Positions 51,335 through 61,618 of a DNA stretch of 64,000 nt are shown in pieces. The stretch is from an uncultured Bacilli bacterium. GTDB taxonomy: Bacteria > Bacillota_I > Bacilli_A > RF39 > UBA660. The notes below the pieces were generated by a model that was not told the DNA's origin, ran no database searches, and worked only from the letters and a program-made list of their open reading frames with translations. Location: NCBI GenBank assembly GCA_947625505.1, contig CANQON010000007.1, forward strand, positions 1 through 64,000, written 5' to 3'. The position numbers were made by a program, and so were the translations under genes. The stretch's first letter is position 1. Each line of letters opens with the position of its first letter.

Positions 51335-52140
51335 ATATTATCCCTTTTCTTTAAATGAATAGTTATAAAGATTATATATATTATAAAAAAAGACAAATAT
51401 AAAATAGAAACGTTAGTTAAATTAAAAAACGAAAATGGCTGTAATTGAGTAATTGGTGCATATTGTTCTAGTTTCAAAGAAGACAATATAAATTCTGATG
51501 CAAGTAAAACAATAAATGGAGATACATAAACCCAAATCTTTTGTTTAACAAAAAATGATACTGAATACGCTAAGCCAGATAATAAGCTTAATAGGAAGGA
51601 TACATGTGCTGTTATACATATGTAAAACAATGGTGGATTAGAAAGTCTTAAAGTATCTAAAAATATATCATTGTTCCCCATTAAATAAAATGCTGGGCTT
51701 TGAAAATAAGTTACAGCATTACCACTACCATAAATGCAAACAAGACTAATGTAATTCATCAAAAAGCCAACAAAATTTATTAAAAATACAGACGCAATTA
51801 TTGTGATAAGCCTTGTCAAAATTAATTTCTTTTTATTTAATCTACAATAAATTATAGTATCTATTTTTTCCTTTTTTTCTAATAAACTAGAATCTGAAAA
51901 TATTGTTGCACACAATATTGGAAGAATAATAATTATTAGCATATCTAAATTAACATCAACAGCATACAATATAGCTAAATATTCTGCCTTATATTGATTC
52001 TCGACAAGAAGTTGCGTGCTAGAATTATAATGAATTGTAAGAAAAACATGAATCAAATTAATCAATAAAATGCAAATTATCGAACAATATAATTCTTTTC
52101 TTTTTAATAAAAGCTTTATATTATATATTAATTCCTTCAT
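51331..52140 (-). CDS. ABC transporter membrane component (putative)
   Basis: Multi-TM; likely start MKELIYNIK at 52140. Confidence 0.6.
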   Translation of the reverse strand: MKELIYNIKLLLKRKELYCSIICILLINLIHVFLTIHYNSSTQLLVENQYKAEYLAILYAVDVNLDMLIIIILPILCATIFSDSSLLEKKEKIDTIIYCRLNKKKLILTRLITIIASVFLINFVGFLMNYISLVCIYGSGNAVTYFQSPAFYLMGNNDIFLDTLRLSNPPLFYICITAHVSFLLSLLSGLAYSVSFFVKQKIWVYVSPFIVLLASEFILSSLKLEQYAPITQLQPFSFFNLTNVSILYLSFFIIYIIFITIHLKKRDNI

Positions 52141-52162
52141 AAAATCACCTACCTTAAAATAC

Positions 52163-52197
52163 CATTTAAACATCAACTTAAAGTTGATGTTTAAATG
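52163..52197. terminator. Perfect 17-bp inverted repeat between secreted-protein gene and ABC operon
   Basis: CATTTAAACATCAACTT-A-AAGTTGATGTTTAAATG; no strong T tract on minus side. Confidence 0.6.
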
Positions 52198-52206
52198 ATA
52201 AATAAA

Positions 52207-52665
52207 TTAATTATAATTCACTACACCATATGATGTACCTGTAGTACTAAGTGTATAAGAATGATTTCTTATCTTGATGCCAGCACCAAGTGTTCCCTTT
52301 GGATAAGATGTTGGATAATATACCTTAAATACATCTGTTGATGGGTCGTGATCTGCTGCAAGAGTAACTACTGTACCACTTGTTGCATAAGTATATGTTG
52401 GGTTACATACATTAGAATTTGCTCTTCCTGCATAAAAAGTTATACTTTTTAAAGTGCTCGTTTCAACATAAAGTGTAGCATATTTTGGACCATTTAAAGA
52501 TTCCTCAATAAATCCACTACCATTATCATCAGTTGAGTACCACCATCCTTGCCTTGCAGGTATGTTTGCTGTATAAGAATATTGTTGTGCATGAACAGAT
52601 TGTATTGGTATCAAACAAATCACTGTAATAACAAATACTGCTAAACTACTCAAAAATTTCTTCAC
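52207..52665 (-). CDS. Secreted protein, candidate bacteriocin/effector
   Basis: GTG start after AGGAGGTGAAATT; signal peptide KKFLSSLAVFVITVICLIPIQSVHA then ~128-aa Tyr/Thr-rich mature part. Confidence 0.65.
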   Translation of the reverse strand: MKKFLSSLAVFVITVICLIPIQSVHAQQYSYTANIPARQGWWYSTDDNGSGFIEESLNGPKYATLYVETSTLKSITFYAGRANSNVCNPTYTYATSGTVVTLAADHDPSTDVFKVYYPTSYPKGTLGAGIKIRNHSYTLSTTGTSYGVVNYN

Positions 52666-52720
52666 AATTTCACCTCCTCTCATTCAACTTTACATAAATG
52701 CTTACGGGGCAATACCATTA

Positions 52721-53476
52721 CTATAATGTTATATTGACACCAGCCATTTGATCATAAACTCCTACAGCATCACCATAAAAAATAAATACATTACCATATC
52801 CGCTATAGTCTAATAAATATAGTTTGCTTGTCGATAAAGAAATGTTTTTAGTTGCATGCTGGTAGCTTGCAAAAACTATTCCTTTAGTTTCGACATAAAA
52901 CTTTTGATCAACAATAATATTAGTTGCATTTTGTGGGAGTCTCACCGAAACACCAAATCCATTGGAATATTGTTTTATGTTATCAAAGTATTCAACTCCA
53001 CTGCTAGATTGAACACGAGTAGTTATAGAATTATTAGCTAAACTTGTGCCATTAAATCTTGTACCAATAACATCGTAACTTCTAATGGTTGGATTAGTCA
53101 GCCAAGTTAGAGTGGTTATAATTGTGCACATAGAAGTAGAACAACTTTTAATTATTGAAATTTTTTTGTTATTTGTTGAATGTGATGTTCCCATTTTATT
53201 ATTTTCAAAAGTAACAAATGATTTCAATTCAACTTTATTGCCTTCTTTGAATAAATCTTCAAACCATACATAGTCACTCTTAGTCATATTATCAAAATAT
53301 TCTTGTCCATAAGCTTCAACTATGATTTTATATGCATCTTTAGATACCTGAACTTCATTTCTATTCTCATGATTATCATTTAGATTCCATGCAGAAACTT
53401 TAACCATCGGTATTAATGATAAATAGCAAGCATAAATAATGATTAATAAGAACTTCTTTTTTAACATTTTTTGCAT
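52721..53476 (-). CDS. Secreted protein of unknown function
   Basis: Signal peptide LKKKFLLIIIYACYLSLIPMVKVSA; mature ~220 aa with CSTSMC pair. Confidence 0.6.
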   Translation of the reverse strand: MQKMLKKKFLLIIIYACYLSLIPMVKVSAWNLNDNHENRNEVQVSKDAYKIIVEAYGQEYFDNMTKSDYVWFEDLFKEGNKVELKSFVTFENNKMGTSHSTNNKKISIIKSCSTSMCTIITTLTWLTNPTIRSYDVIGTRFNGTSLANNSITTRVQSSSGVEYFDNIKQYSNGFGVSVRLPQNATNIIVDQKFYVETKGIVFASYQHATKNISLSTSKLYLLDYSGYGNVFIFYGDAVGVYDQMAGVNITL

Positions 53477-53565
53477 ACAATCACACCTTCAACTTAATCA
53501 TAATTTACTGTTTTAGAAAAGTAAAGGGCAAAATGTTCCCACAAAAAAAGGGAAAAAATTTCCCT

Positions 53566-54666
53566 CTATCCTTCAAATTTAATTTTATTAATATACTCTT
53601 CTATAAAATAATCAATAATCTGTTGATTACATTCTCCAAATGTACATTTTTTCTCGGAAATAACATATGTAAAAAGATTGTTTTCATCACTATAATAAGA
53701 AATATTACCTGGATAATGATACTCAAAATGAAGTGTTTTATTTGAGTCTTTTTCCTCCACTATATAAAATCTTGCATCGTAGTAGTATTCTTGAATAATT
53801 GTTGTATCTCCATTTTCTACTTTTAAATAATATTTTTCTTCATCTTCATTTAATTTAAAATTATCTTTGATATAAGTTGGAATAGTATTATTTAATTTAT
53901 TTATATTATCATTTGTATTAGTTTCGTTTTTAATATTAAAAATACTATTATTGATAAAATCTCTTTTAACTGTTAATTCTATTATTTCAGATTTATTATT
54001 ATCAAAGTTAATCTTTAAATATAAATTATTTAAAATGCATTTAAGGTCACTATAGGTAAATAGTTCATTATTTGAAAAGCTTTTTATTAGTAATTTTGAC
54101 GTCTTAGTATCGGAGAAAATGGTATGTTCCTTATTATCTTTAATATAGTACAGCGTCAAACTATTTATTTTGGAGTCTTTAAATGCTTTTATATCTCCTA
54201 ATTGAATATAACTTTTTTCACGAGATACAACTATTAATCCATCATAAATTCCAAAATTTCGAGTTTCTCCACTAACTGTATATACGCTTATTGAATTATA
54301 ATTATTAATAAAATAATATACAAAGAATAATAAAATTAACATTGTAATAAAAATAATACCAATAGAAATAATTTTCTTCGTTTTTAATTTGTTTTCTTTT
54401 ATTATATTAATAGTAACTTCATTAACTTTATTTTTATTTTTACTATTTTGTCTTTCACCATAATATAGCTCATTTACAGAAACATTGAATAAATTACTAA
54501 TCTTTAATATTATATCATGTTTTGGTATATATAGTCCTCTTTCCCATTTTGAAATTATAGATCTATCTGTATATAATGATTTAGCTAAATCTTCTTGTGT
54601 CATTCCATTTTCTTTTCTTAATTTTGCAATAAATTTACCAATTTTTTTACTATCCATAATATTCAC
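53566..54666 (-). CDS. XRE HTH regulator with TM and extracytoplasmic domain
   Basis: IGKFIAKLRKENGMTQEDLAKSLYTDRSIISKWERGLYIPK; central TM; long C-terminal domain. Confidence 0.88.
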   Translation of the reverse strand: MNIMDSKKIGKFIAKLRKENGMTQEDLAKSLYTDRSIISKWERGLYIPKHDIILKISNLFNVSVNELYYGERQNSKNKNKVNEVTINIIKENKLKTKKIISIGIIFITMLILLFFVYYFINNYNSISVYTVSGETRNFGIYDGLIVVSREKSYIQLGDIKAFKDSKINSLTLYYIKDNKEHTIFSDTKTSKLLIKSFSNNELFTYSDLKCILNNLYLKINFDNNKSEIIELTVKRDFINNSIFNIKNETNTNDNINKLNNTIPTYIKDNFKLNEDEEKYYLKVENGDTTIIQEYYYDARFYIVEEKDSNKTLHFEYHYPGNISYYSDENNLFTYVISEKKCTFGECNQQIIDYFIEEYINKIKFEG

Positions 54667-54891
54667 TCCTAAGACACAAATCTTATGTTATTTTATCATT
54701 TTTTAGTCATTTTTCACAGGACTACCGAACAATTTCTAATTTTTTTTATTCTTCTACTTATTCTATCACTATAATTTAAAAATTTTAGTATTATTAATTT
54801 GAACAAATGATTTAATTTAGAAACTTTTTTCCTTGCTTCAATTTTTATATTTTTTAAATAATATAGGTATCTCCTGCTTAAATCTCAGATT

Positions 54892-55935
54892 ACAGGAGTT
54901 TTCTACTACTTCTAAGTATGTTTGATATCCATGTCCTCCATGTTTCCAACAATGGATAGTAGCTCCTCCTACTTTAACACTACCTGTATCTGTATAATAA
55001 TCATTATCTAAATCAATTAAATTTTCTTCTAAAGCCGCTGATAAAGAAATTATTTTAAAGGTAGAACCTGGCTCATAAGTCATCCATATAGGTAAATTAC
55101 GATTTATTTCTTCTAAAGTATAATCTTGATAATTAGATGGTGAATAAGTAGGACGTGATGCCATAGCTAATATTTCTCCTGTATTAGGATTCATAACTAT
55201 TCCCCATGCTCCGTCAGGATTATACATACTTATAGCATTATCTAATTCTCTTTCTAAAGCCGCTTGAATATCATAATCGATTGTTAAAGTTATATTCATT
55301 CCTGCCTGAGGCTGTTCATATATTTGACTATATTTTAAGTTTTCTCCTTTAGCATCACTAAAATATTTAATAGCTCCATAACTACCTGTTAAGTAACTAT
55401 CATAAATTAACTCTAAACCACTTAATCCCTGATTATCAATGCCTACGAAACCTAATGTGTTAGCAAGTAATGTGTCATATGGATAATCTCTTTTAGCTTC
55501 CTTAACGAGATAAACACCCGATAATTTTAAATTATTTATTTGATCTGCTATAGCACTACTTAATCTTCTTCCTTCAGGATGAACTCTTTCAATAGATGTT
55601 TTCTTACTTACATGTTTAAACATTTCATCATAAGATACATTTAGTATTTTTGAAAGTAAAGTAGCAACTTTTTCTTTATCTTTAATTTGATTAGGTATTA
55701 AAACTAAAGATGTTGTTGTGATATTACCTGCTAAAACAGTACCATTGCGATCATAGATAATTCCCCTATTAGCTTCTAAAGGTAAGTTTCTACTCCATAA
55801 GGCATTAGCATATCTATTTAATTTATTATAATCAATAACTTGGATATAAAATACTTTTAAAACAATAACAATGAATAAAAATATAATCATGACTAAGACA
55901 AGTCGCATTCTTTCATTCATATGACTTATAAACAT
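54892..55935 (-). pseudogene. 5' part of interrupted class B PBP gene (STFK and SCN motifs)
   Basis: YEPGSTFKIISL; EVVENSC then element-derived tail LRFKQEIPILFKKYKN*; ORF continues to 54838 in element. Confidence 0.92.
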
Positions 55936-55989
55936 ATAATCACCTATAATAATTTATGATGTAAAAAAAATAATATTAGCACGCTAATA

Positions 55990-57894
55990 TTATTCTTTCT
56001 TATCATTTTTTTGTAAAGGAATATCAATATTATATAAATCATTTAAAGTAGGAAATTTTGTTTCTTGTTTTGTTCCTAATACTTTATATAAGATTCTTTC
56101 TAATTCCCTTTTATCAATAGGTTTAGATAAATAATCAATGAATCCTTCCTCTAAATATTTTTCACGCATTCCTTCAATAGCGTTAGCTGTTAAAGCAACT
56201 ACAGGAATATATACTTTTCTTTTTTGAAGTTCATGGAATGTTTCGGTACCAGATATTCCAGGCATCATATCATCCATTAGAATTAAATCATAGTTATGTC
56301 CTTCTTTAATTTTTTGTAAGCAATCATATCCACTTTCTGATTCTTCAATATTAAGTTTAAATCCCTCTAATAATCTAACAGCAACTTTTAAGTTAATACG
56401 ATTATCATCAACAACTAAAACTTTTTTACCTTCGATATTCACAGAGGTAGTTTCTTCTTCGGTATTTGCAACTTCTGGCTTATGATAATTAGTAATTTCT
56501 TGTTTTAGATATATGGTAAATTTAGATCCCTCACCATACTTACTTTGACAAACAACTTTTCCTCCAAGCATTTGCGCTAATCTTTTGGTAATAGCAAGTC
56601 CTAATCCCGTACCTTCTAATGTTGTATTACGATCTTCTTCTAAACGTTCAAATTTATCAAATATCTTATCAATCTTTTCAGGCTTAATTCCTCTTCCTGT
56701 ATCTTCCACAGAAATAATTAAAGTACATTCATTTCCTTGATTGACGCAATTAACACAAGCTGTTATATATCCCTTTTCCGTATACTTAATAGCGTTAGTT
56801 AAAATATTAGTTACAATTTGTTTAATCTTACCAATATCGCCATATAAGTATTCTGGAATATCAGGAGCAAATGTTGCTTTCATTTCAATTGGTTTTTCTC
56901 CAATACGAGGACTAATCAATTTATATAATTCGGTTAACTCTTTTTTTAAATTATATGTTACATCTATGATTTCCATCTTATCAGCTTCTATTTTAGAAAT
57001 ATCTAATATACCATTAACTATTTCTAATAGGTTTTGAGAAGCCATAACAATATCTTGAGCATCTTCTTTAGCTTTTTGTAAGGAATCTTCAGTTAGAATA
57101 CACTCACTAAATCCCACAATAGCATTTAAAGGTGTTCTAATCTCATGAGACATATTAGATAAAAAGTCTGTTTTAGCGCGATTAGCTTTTTCAGCATTAT
57201 CACGCGCTAAAGATACTTGTTCAATCATCTTGACATCAGGATTTTCAATGGTAAAAAACATAATATAGCATATAGAAACTAATAATAAATCCGTAATAAT
57301 AAATCCTGGAAAATTAATACTGATAACAGCAAAGAAGACAATTGATATTAAAATATATAGCATAACCATATAACGTCTATCTAGTTTTTTATAATTAATT
57401 AAAGTAATAATAAAGTTCGCTAAAATAAGAACACTAACAACGCCATAAGATAAAAATAAAGTTGATCCTTCAGATGTTGTTACATAACCTACTTTTTTTA
57501 ATGTTACATCTGTAAAAAAAGCAGCAATGGAATATAAAACGACAAAGACACCTAAAGATATTTTTAATAAACTATTTTTTTCTTTAAATTTCTTATAACT
57601 AATACTAAGAGTATAACATAATAAACAACCAAAAATAGTAGCAAACAAAATACTCATAATTTTATTGAAGAAATTTATAGATGGATAAAATACTGAGTTA
57701 AATGTTTCAAAGTCATAGATAGCTGCTAAAAAGTGGGTAATGGTATTAATAACTGTTTCACCCATAGAACAGATTAAGATAACTTCAAAAAATTTATTTT
57801 CAACCAATTTAACCTTTTCTTTCGAAAAGTATACTATTAGTAGCATTAACATAAATAGCATGCATACCATTGGTAATTCAAATTCTAAACTCAT
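55990..57894 (-). CDS. Hybrid sensor histidine kinase/response regulator
   Basis: FLSNMSHEIRTPLNAIVGFSE; GTGLGLAITKRL; receiver VLVVDDNRIN...LILMDDMMPG. Confidence 0.96.
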   Translation of the reverse strand: MSLEFELPMVCMLFMLMLLIVYFSKEKVKLVENKFFEVILICSMGETVINTITHFLAAIYDFETFNSVFYPSINFFNKIMSILFATIFGCLLCYTLSISYKKFKEKNSLLKISLGVFVVLYSIAAFFTDVTLKKVGYVTTSEGSTLFLSYGVVSVLILANFIITLINYKKLDRRYMVMLYILISIVFFAVISINFPGFIITDLLLVSICYIMFFTIENPDVKMIEQVSLARDNAEKANRAKTDFLSNMSHEIRTPLNAIVGFSECILTEDSLQKAKEDAQDIVMASQNLLEIVNGILDISKIEADKMEIIDVTYNLKKELTELYKLISPRIGEKPIEMKATFAPDIPEYLYGDIGKIKQIVTNILTNAIKYTEKGYITACVNCVNQGNECTLIISVEDTGRGIKPEKIDKIFDKFERLEEDRNTTLEGTGLGLAITKRLAQMLGGKVVCQSKYGEGSKFTIYLKQEITNYHKPEVANTEEETTSVNIEGKKVLVVDDNRINLKVAVRLLEGFKLNIEESESGYDCLQKIKEGHNYDLILMDDMMPGISGTETFHELQKRKVYIPVVALTANAIEGMREKYLEEGFIDYLSKPIDKRELERILYKVLGTKQETKFPTLNDLYNIDIPLQKNDKKE

Positions 57895-57961
57895 ATATTA
57901 TACTCCCTTTATTCTAGATAGATTATAACATATTTATCTATAAATATAAAGGGATAAGTTA

Positions 57962-58960
57962 TTACTTATCCCATGTATCTTTCATATATTGTTTAAAATC
58001 ATATTTATGATCTTCTAGTCTTTTGACTAAGATAGGTCCCATAATTCCCGCATTATCTTTAGTTATGGTAACACTATCTAAAGAACGTCTTACTTGTTCA
58101 GGTGTTGGATGCATAACATCATAATATTCAACTATTTCTTCATCCCATACATCACGTGTCCAAGGATTTTTTAAATACTCACTTTTACGTTCTTCCATAA
58201 AACGAGTACGATAATCACCTGTTAATTCACTTCTTTTTATATGTCCTGCATGATGATACCATAGTTCAAACATCATGGAAGCTAATGTATCTCTTAATGT
58301 TTCTTTATATTCTTCTTTAGATACATTAGAAAAATCCATAGGTTCGCCTACTGTTATATATATATTAGGTGAACCATGTTCACGAAATGATGCCATAGGT
58401 ACTACTTTACATCTTGTTATTTGCGCTAAAGTATATGGGCCATTAAATAATTGTCCTACCAATAAGTTCTCAGTATTATTATATGAGCCTTCAGGAAAGA
58501 TTAAAACACTAGTTCCTGCATCTAATAATCTAATCATTTTTTTGATTGATTCTTTTCTACTATGTTCATCCATACGATTAACATAAACCATACCTTGTGT
58601 CCAAACAGCATGGGCTTGAATATTATTCTCTACTTGATCAGTCGATCCTAATAATAAATAAGCATTACGATCTAAGATAGATAAAGCCGCATTAATATCT
58701 TCATTAAAAGAATGCGTAGATGCAAAAATATAAGGAACTCCCTTTTCTAAATGTAAATAAGATAAATCCTTTTCAACATTAATTATAGAACGTCCATCTT
58801 CCATACGAATAGATTCCAATATAATATTTCCATCTGTAGCCATGCGTAAAGGTACTTGTAATGGTTTATATATTTTACTTCTTATTTTAATACCCAAATT
58901 AGTCGTAAATGTTTGAGCATTAGAATATTTAACACGTTGTAATAAAAAGTTTTTAGCCAT
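57962..58960 (-). CDS. PlsC-like acyltransferase (long form)
   Basis: FASTHSFNEDINAA HX4D; FPEGSYN. Confidence 0.8.
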   Translation of the reverse strand: MAKNFLLQRVKYSNAQTFTTNLGIKIRSKIYKPLQVPLRMATDGNIILESIRMEDGRSIINVEKDLSYLHLEKGVPYIFASTHSFNEDINAALSILDRNAYLLLGSTDQVENNIQAHAVWTQGMVYVNRMDEHSRKESIKKMIRLLDAGTSVLIFPEGSYNNTENLLVGQLFNGPYTLAQITRCKVVPMASFREHGSPNIYITVGEPMDFSNVSKEEYKETLRDTLASMMFELWYHHAGHIKRSELTGDYRTRFMEERKSEYLKNPWTRDVWDEEIVEYYDVMHPTPEQVRRSLDSVTITKDNAGIMGPILVKRLEDHKYDFKQYMKDTWDK

Positions 58961-59007
58961 AGAACACCTCACATACACGCTATTATAACACAAAAAGAAA
59001 AAAGATA

Positions 59008-59181
59008 CTAATTAGTATCTTCTTGATCTTCTTTAGACAATAATCTAGATATGCCAAAGACAATAACTAGTGTCATCATAACTAATATTAATCTTATAAA
59101 TAAATCATTTGGTAAAAAAGAAATAATTTTATCGGTTATATTAATTATGGCTGATTCAATTTGTAAAGTTAAACTATCCAT
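59008..59181 (-). CDS. Small single-TM protein
   Basis: MDSLTLQIESAIINITDKIISFLPNDLFIRLILVMMTLVIVFGISRLL. Confidence 0.5.
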   Translation of the reverse strand: MDSLTLQIESAIINITDKIISFLPNDLFIRLILVMMTLVIVFGISRLLSKEDQEDTN

Positions 59182-59259
59182 ATAAATCCTCCCTTTATTT
59201 ACCCTATCTATTCTTATTAACATTATAATATATTAATAAATAGTTTGTCAACTAAGGGA

Positions 59260-59865
59260 TTATTTGTTTTCTTTTAAACTTTGTTTCATTAATTTCTCAA
59301 CTTCATGATATAGTTTTTCATTAGCATCTGCTAAAGTCATATCTCCTACTTTAAAAGGTTTACCATATCTAATTGTTAAGTTCTTACTACGAAATTTATA
59401 ATCACCTGTAATACCAAAAGGAACTATTAAAGCATCAGTCTTACTAGCCATAGATACTGTTCCAAACTTAAAAGGTAATAAAAACTCTTTAGTTTTATTT
59501 CTAGTACCTTCAGGGAATAATCCTACAGCACCATTATCTTTTAAAACATTTAAAGCTAGTTCTTTAGCATGTTCATCGCCATGAGCACGATCAACAGAGA
59601 TACATCCTGCTGCTTTAAAAAACCAAGCTACTTTCTTATCATCAAAGTATTCCTTTTTAGCCATATAGTGAATACCTCTTTTAGTCGAAATAATAGTTAA
59701 ACATTGATCATATAAATGTTTATGATTACCAACAATTAAGATAGGTCCTTCTTTAGGTATATTTTCTTTACCAATAATCGTTGGACGATAATAAAATTTA
59801 AAGATAGGCGTTAAAAGAAATTTCATAGCGCGATAGAAAAATGGTATCTTACTATTCATCATCAT
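59260..59865 (-). CDS. 1-acyl-glycerol-3-phosphate acyltransferase (PlsC-like)
   Basis: GNHKHLYDQ; LFPEGTRNK. Confidence 0.9.
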   Translation of the reverse strand: MMMNSKIPFFYRAMKFLLTPIFKFYYRPTIIGKENIPKEGPILIVGNHKHLYDQCLTIISTKRGIHYMAKKEYFDDKKVAWFFKAAGCISVDRAHGDEHAKELALNVLKDNGAVGLFPEGTRNKTKEFLLPFKFGTVSMASKTDALIVPFGITGDYKFRSKNLTIRYGKPFKVGDMTLADANEKLYHEVEKLMKQSLKENK

Positions 59866-61618
59866 CTACTCCTATATCACTACGTAATTTTTGAAAATCT
59901 ACTTTACCAAGTTTCGTTTTAGGTAATTGTTTTCTAAAGACAAATTGGTAAGGAATCATATATTTAGCTAAATTCTTCTTACAATAATTTTTAATTTCTT
60001 GTTTAACAAATAAGCCATGGAATCCATCTTTTAAAACAATAAAGGCTTTACCTACTTCTTGTTTGTAAGGATGTGGTATACCAATAACTGTACATTGTAA
60101 AACAGCAGGATGTGATTCTATTACCTCTTCAACATGTGATGGATAAACATTATATCCACTAGTAATAATCATACGTTTAGTACGTCCTTTATAGAAGATA
60201 AAACCATCAGTATCCATATAACCTAAATCACCTGTATGTAGCCATACATGTCCATCTTTATGTACTTGTAATACTGCATTTGTTTCACTTTCATTATTTA
60301 AATATCCCATCATTAATGCTTTACCATTAACGACGATTTCTCCTACTTCACCATAAGGTAAAGTTTCTTGCGTAGCAGGATTAATTATCTTTATATAATT
60401 ACCTGCTAAAGGAATACCAACTGATCCACTTTTATTAATATCATCACAAGCTAGTGTAACAGCCGCTAAAGCTTCTGAAAGGCCATATCCTTGCGTAATA
60501 ACAGCTGTTGAATTATGTTCTTTAAAGTATTCATTAATACGATCTTCTAACTTTTTACTTAATATGTCTCCTCCACTAACAACATATTTTAAGAAGGATA
60601 AATCTAAGTCTTTTTCATTATGCGAATTTATTAAAGCTTCATATAAAGTAGGAACACCTAGTACACAAGTAGGTCTTGTCTTTTTAAATAAGGTATCAAA
60701 CTTTTTAGAATCAAACTGTGGTACTAATATAGAATAACAACCTAAAGCTAATGGTGTATGCATAAGGACACTAAGACCAAAACCATGGAAATTAGGCATA
60801 ATAGCTAAACAACAATCACCTGCTACTAAACGTTTCATTTGAATTTGTTCTTGATGAGCAGCTAGAATAAATGATCTATTTTGTATAACAACATTTTTAG
60901 GAGTACCACTTGTTCCTCCACTATGTAAAATAACAGCAGGTGTATTACGTCCAAATTTTGTTTTAGGTTCAACATTAGATGATAAATGCATTTTACGGAA
61001 TTTACGCCAACTTATAAACAAATCATCATGAGGATATTTTTTATATTTACCTATTTGTTTAAGATTATATCCTAAACGCATAATAGGATTTAAAGAGTCA
61101 GCTGGAGAAACAAAAATTACTTTTTGAACTCTAGTCTCTCTAATTGTATTCTCAATCTTATCATAAAACATATCAACTAAAACCATAAATTTACTTTTTG
61201 TGGAAATTAAACTTTGTTTTATTTCTTCTTCAGCTGATAAAGGATGTAGCATATTAGCTATAGCTCCTAATCTATTTAAAGCATAAAGCGTTATTAAAGC
61301 TTCAGGTACATTAGGTAAACAAATAGTAATAATATCTCCTTTTTTAACACCTAATTCACGAAAAGATAAACTAACACGATCAATTATCTTAATTAAATCT
61401 TTATACTTAATTTTCTTATTCATATATTTAATAGCTATATAATTAGGATATTTAATCGAACTTTTTTTTACTTGATCATAAATACTTATATTAGGTATTT
61501 TATAGTTCATTTCTTCTTCCGTGTAATACTTTGCCCAAGGAGCAGGTATTGGTTTTTTCTTTCTAAATATATCAAAAATTGCCATGTTATCCCTCCGTTT
61601 TTTCTTTAATAATATCAC
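59852..61618 (-). CDS. Acyl-CoA synthetase (AMP-binding)
   Basis: VILHSGGTSGTPKNV; TGDLGYMDTDGFIFYKGRTKRMI. Confidence 0.95.
   Translation of the reverse strand: MILLKKKRRDNMAIFDIFRKKKPIPAPWAKYYTEEEMNYKIPNISIYDQVKKSSIKYPNYIAIKYMNKKIKYKDLIKIIDRVSLSFRELGVKKGDIITICLPNVPEALITLYALNRLGAIANMLHPLSAEEEIKQSLISTKSKFMVLVDMFYDKIENTIRETRVQKVIFVSPADSLNPIMRLGYNLKQIGKYKKYPHDDLFISWRKFRKMHLSSNVEPKTKFGRNTPAVILHSGGTSGTPKNVVIQNRSFILAAHQEQIQMKRLVAGDCCLAIMPNFHGFGLSVLMHTPLALGCYSILVPQFDSKKFDTLFKKTRPTCVLGVPTLYEALINSHNEKDLDLSFLKYVVSGGDILSKKLEDRINEYFKEHNSTAVITQGYGLSEALAAVTLACDDINKSGSVGIPLAGNYIKIINPATQETLPYGEVGEIVVNGKALMMGYLNNESETNAVLQVHKDGHVWLHTGDLGYMDTDGFIFYKGRTKRMIITSGYNVYPSHVEEVIESHPAVLQCTVIGIPHPYKQEVGKAFIVLKDGFHGLFVKQEIKNYCKKNLAKYMIPYQFVFRKQLPKTKLGKVDFQKLRSDIGVDDDE

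Larger units (their letters stand above)
46450..54891. mobile_element. ~8.44-kb large-serine-recombinase element inserted in a PBP gene
   Basis: Serine recombinase at one end; PBP halves on both sides rejoin in frame at a shared TT/AA dinucleotide (46450-46451 and 54890-54891). Confidence 0.9.

Noticed and set aside
52856-53273. Two plus-strand ORFs inside the mobile element
   Set aside because: Antisense to the 251-aa secreted protein gene; no RBS or family signal.
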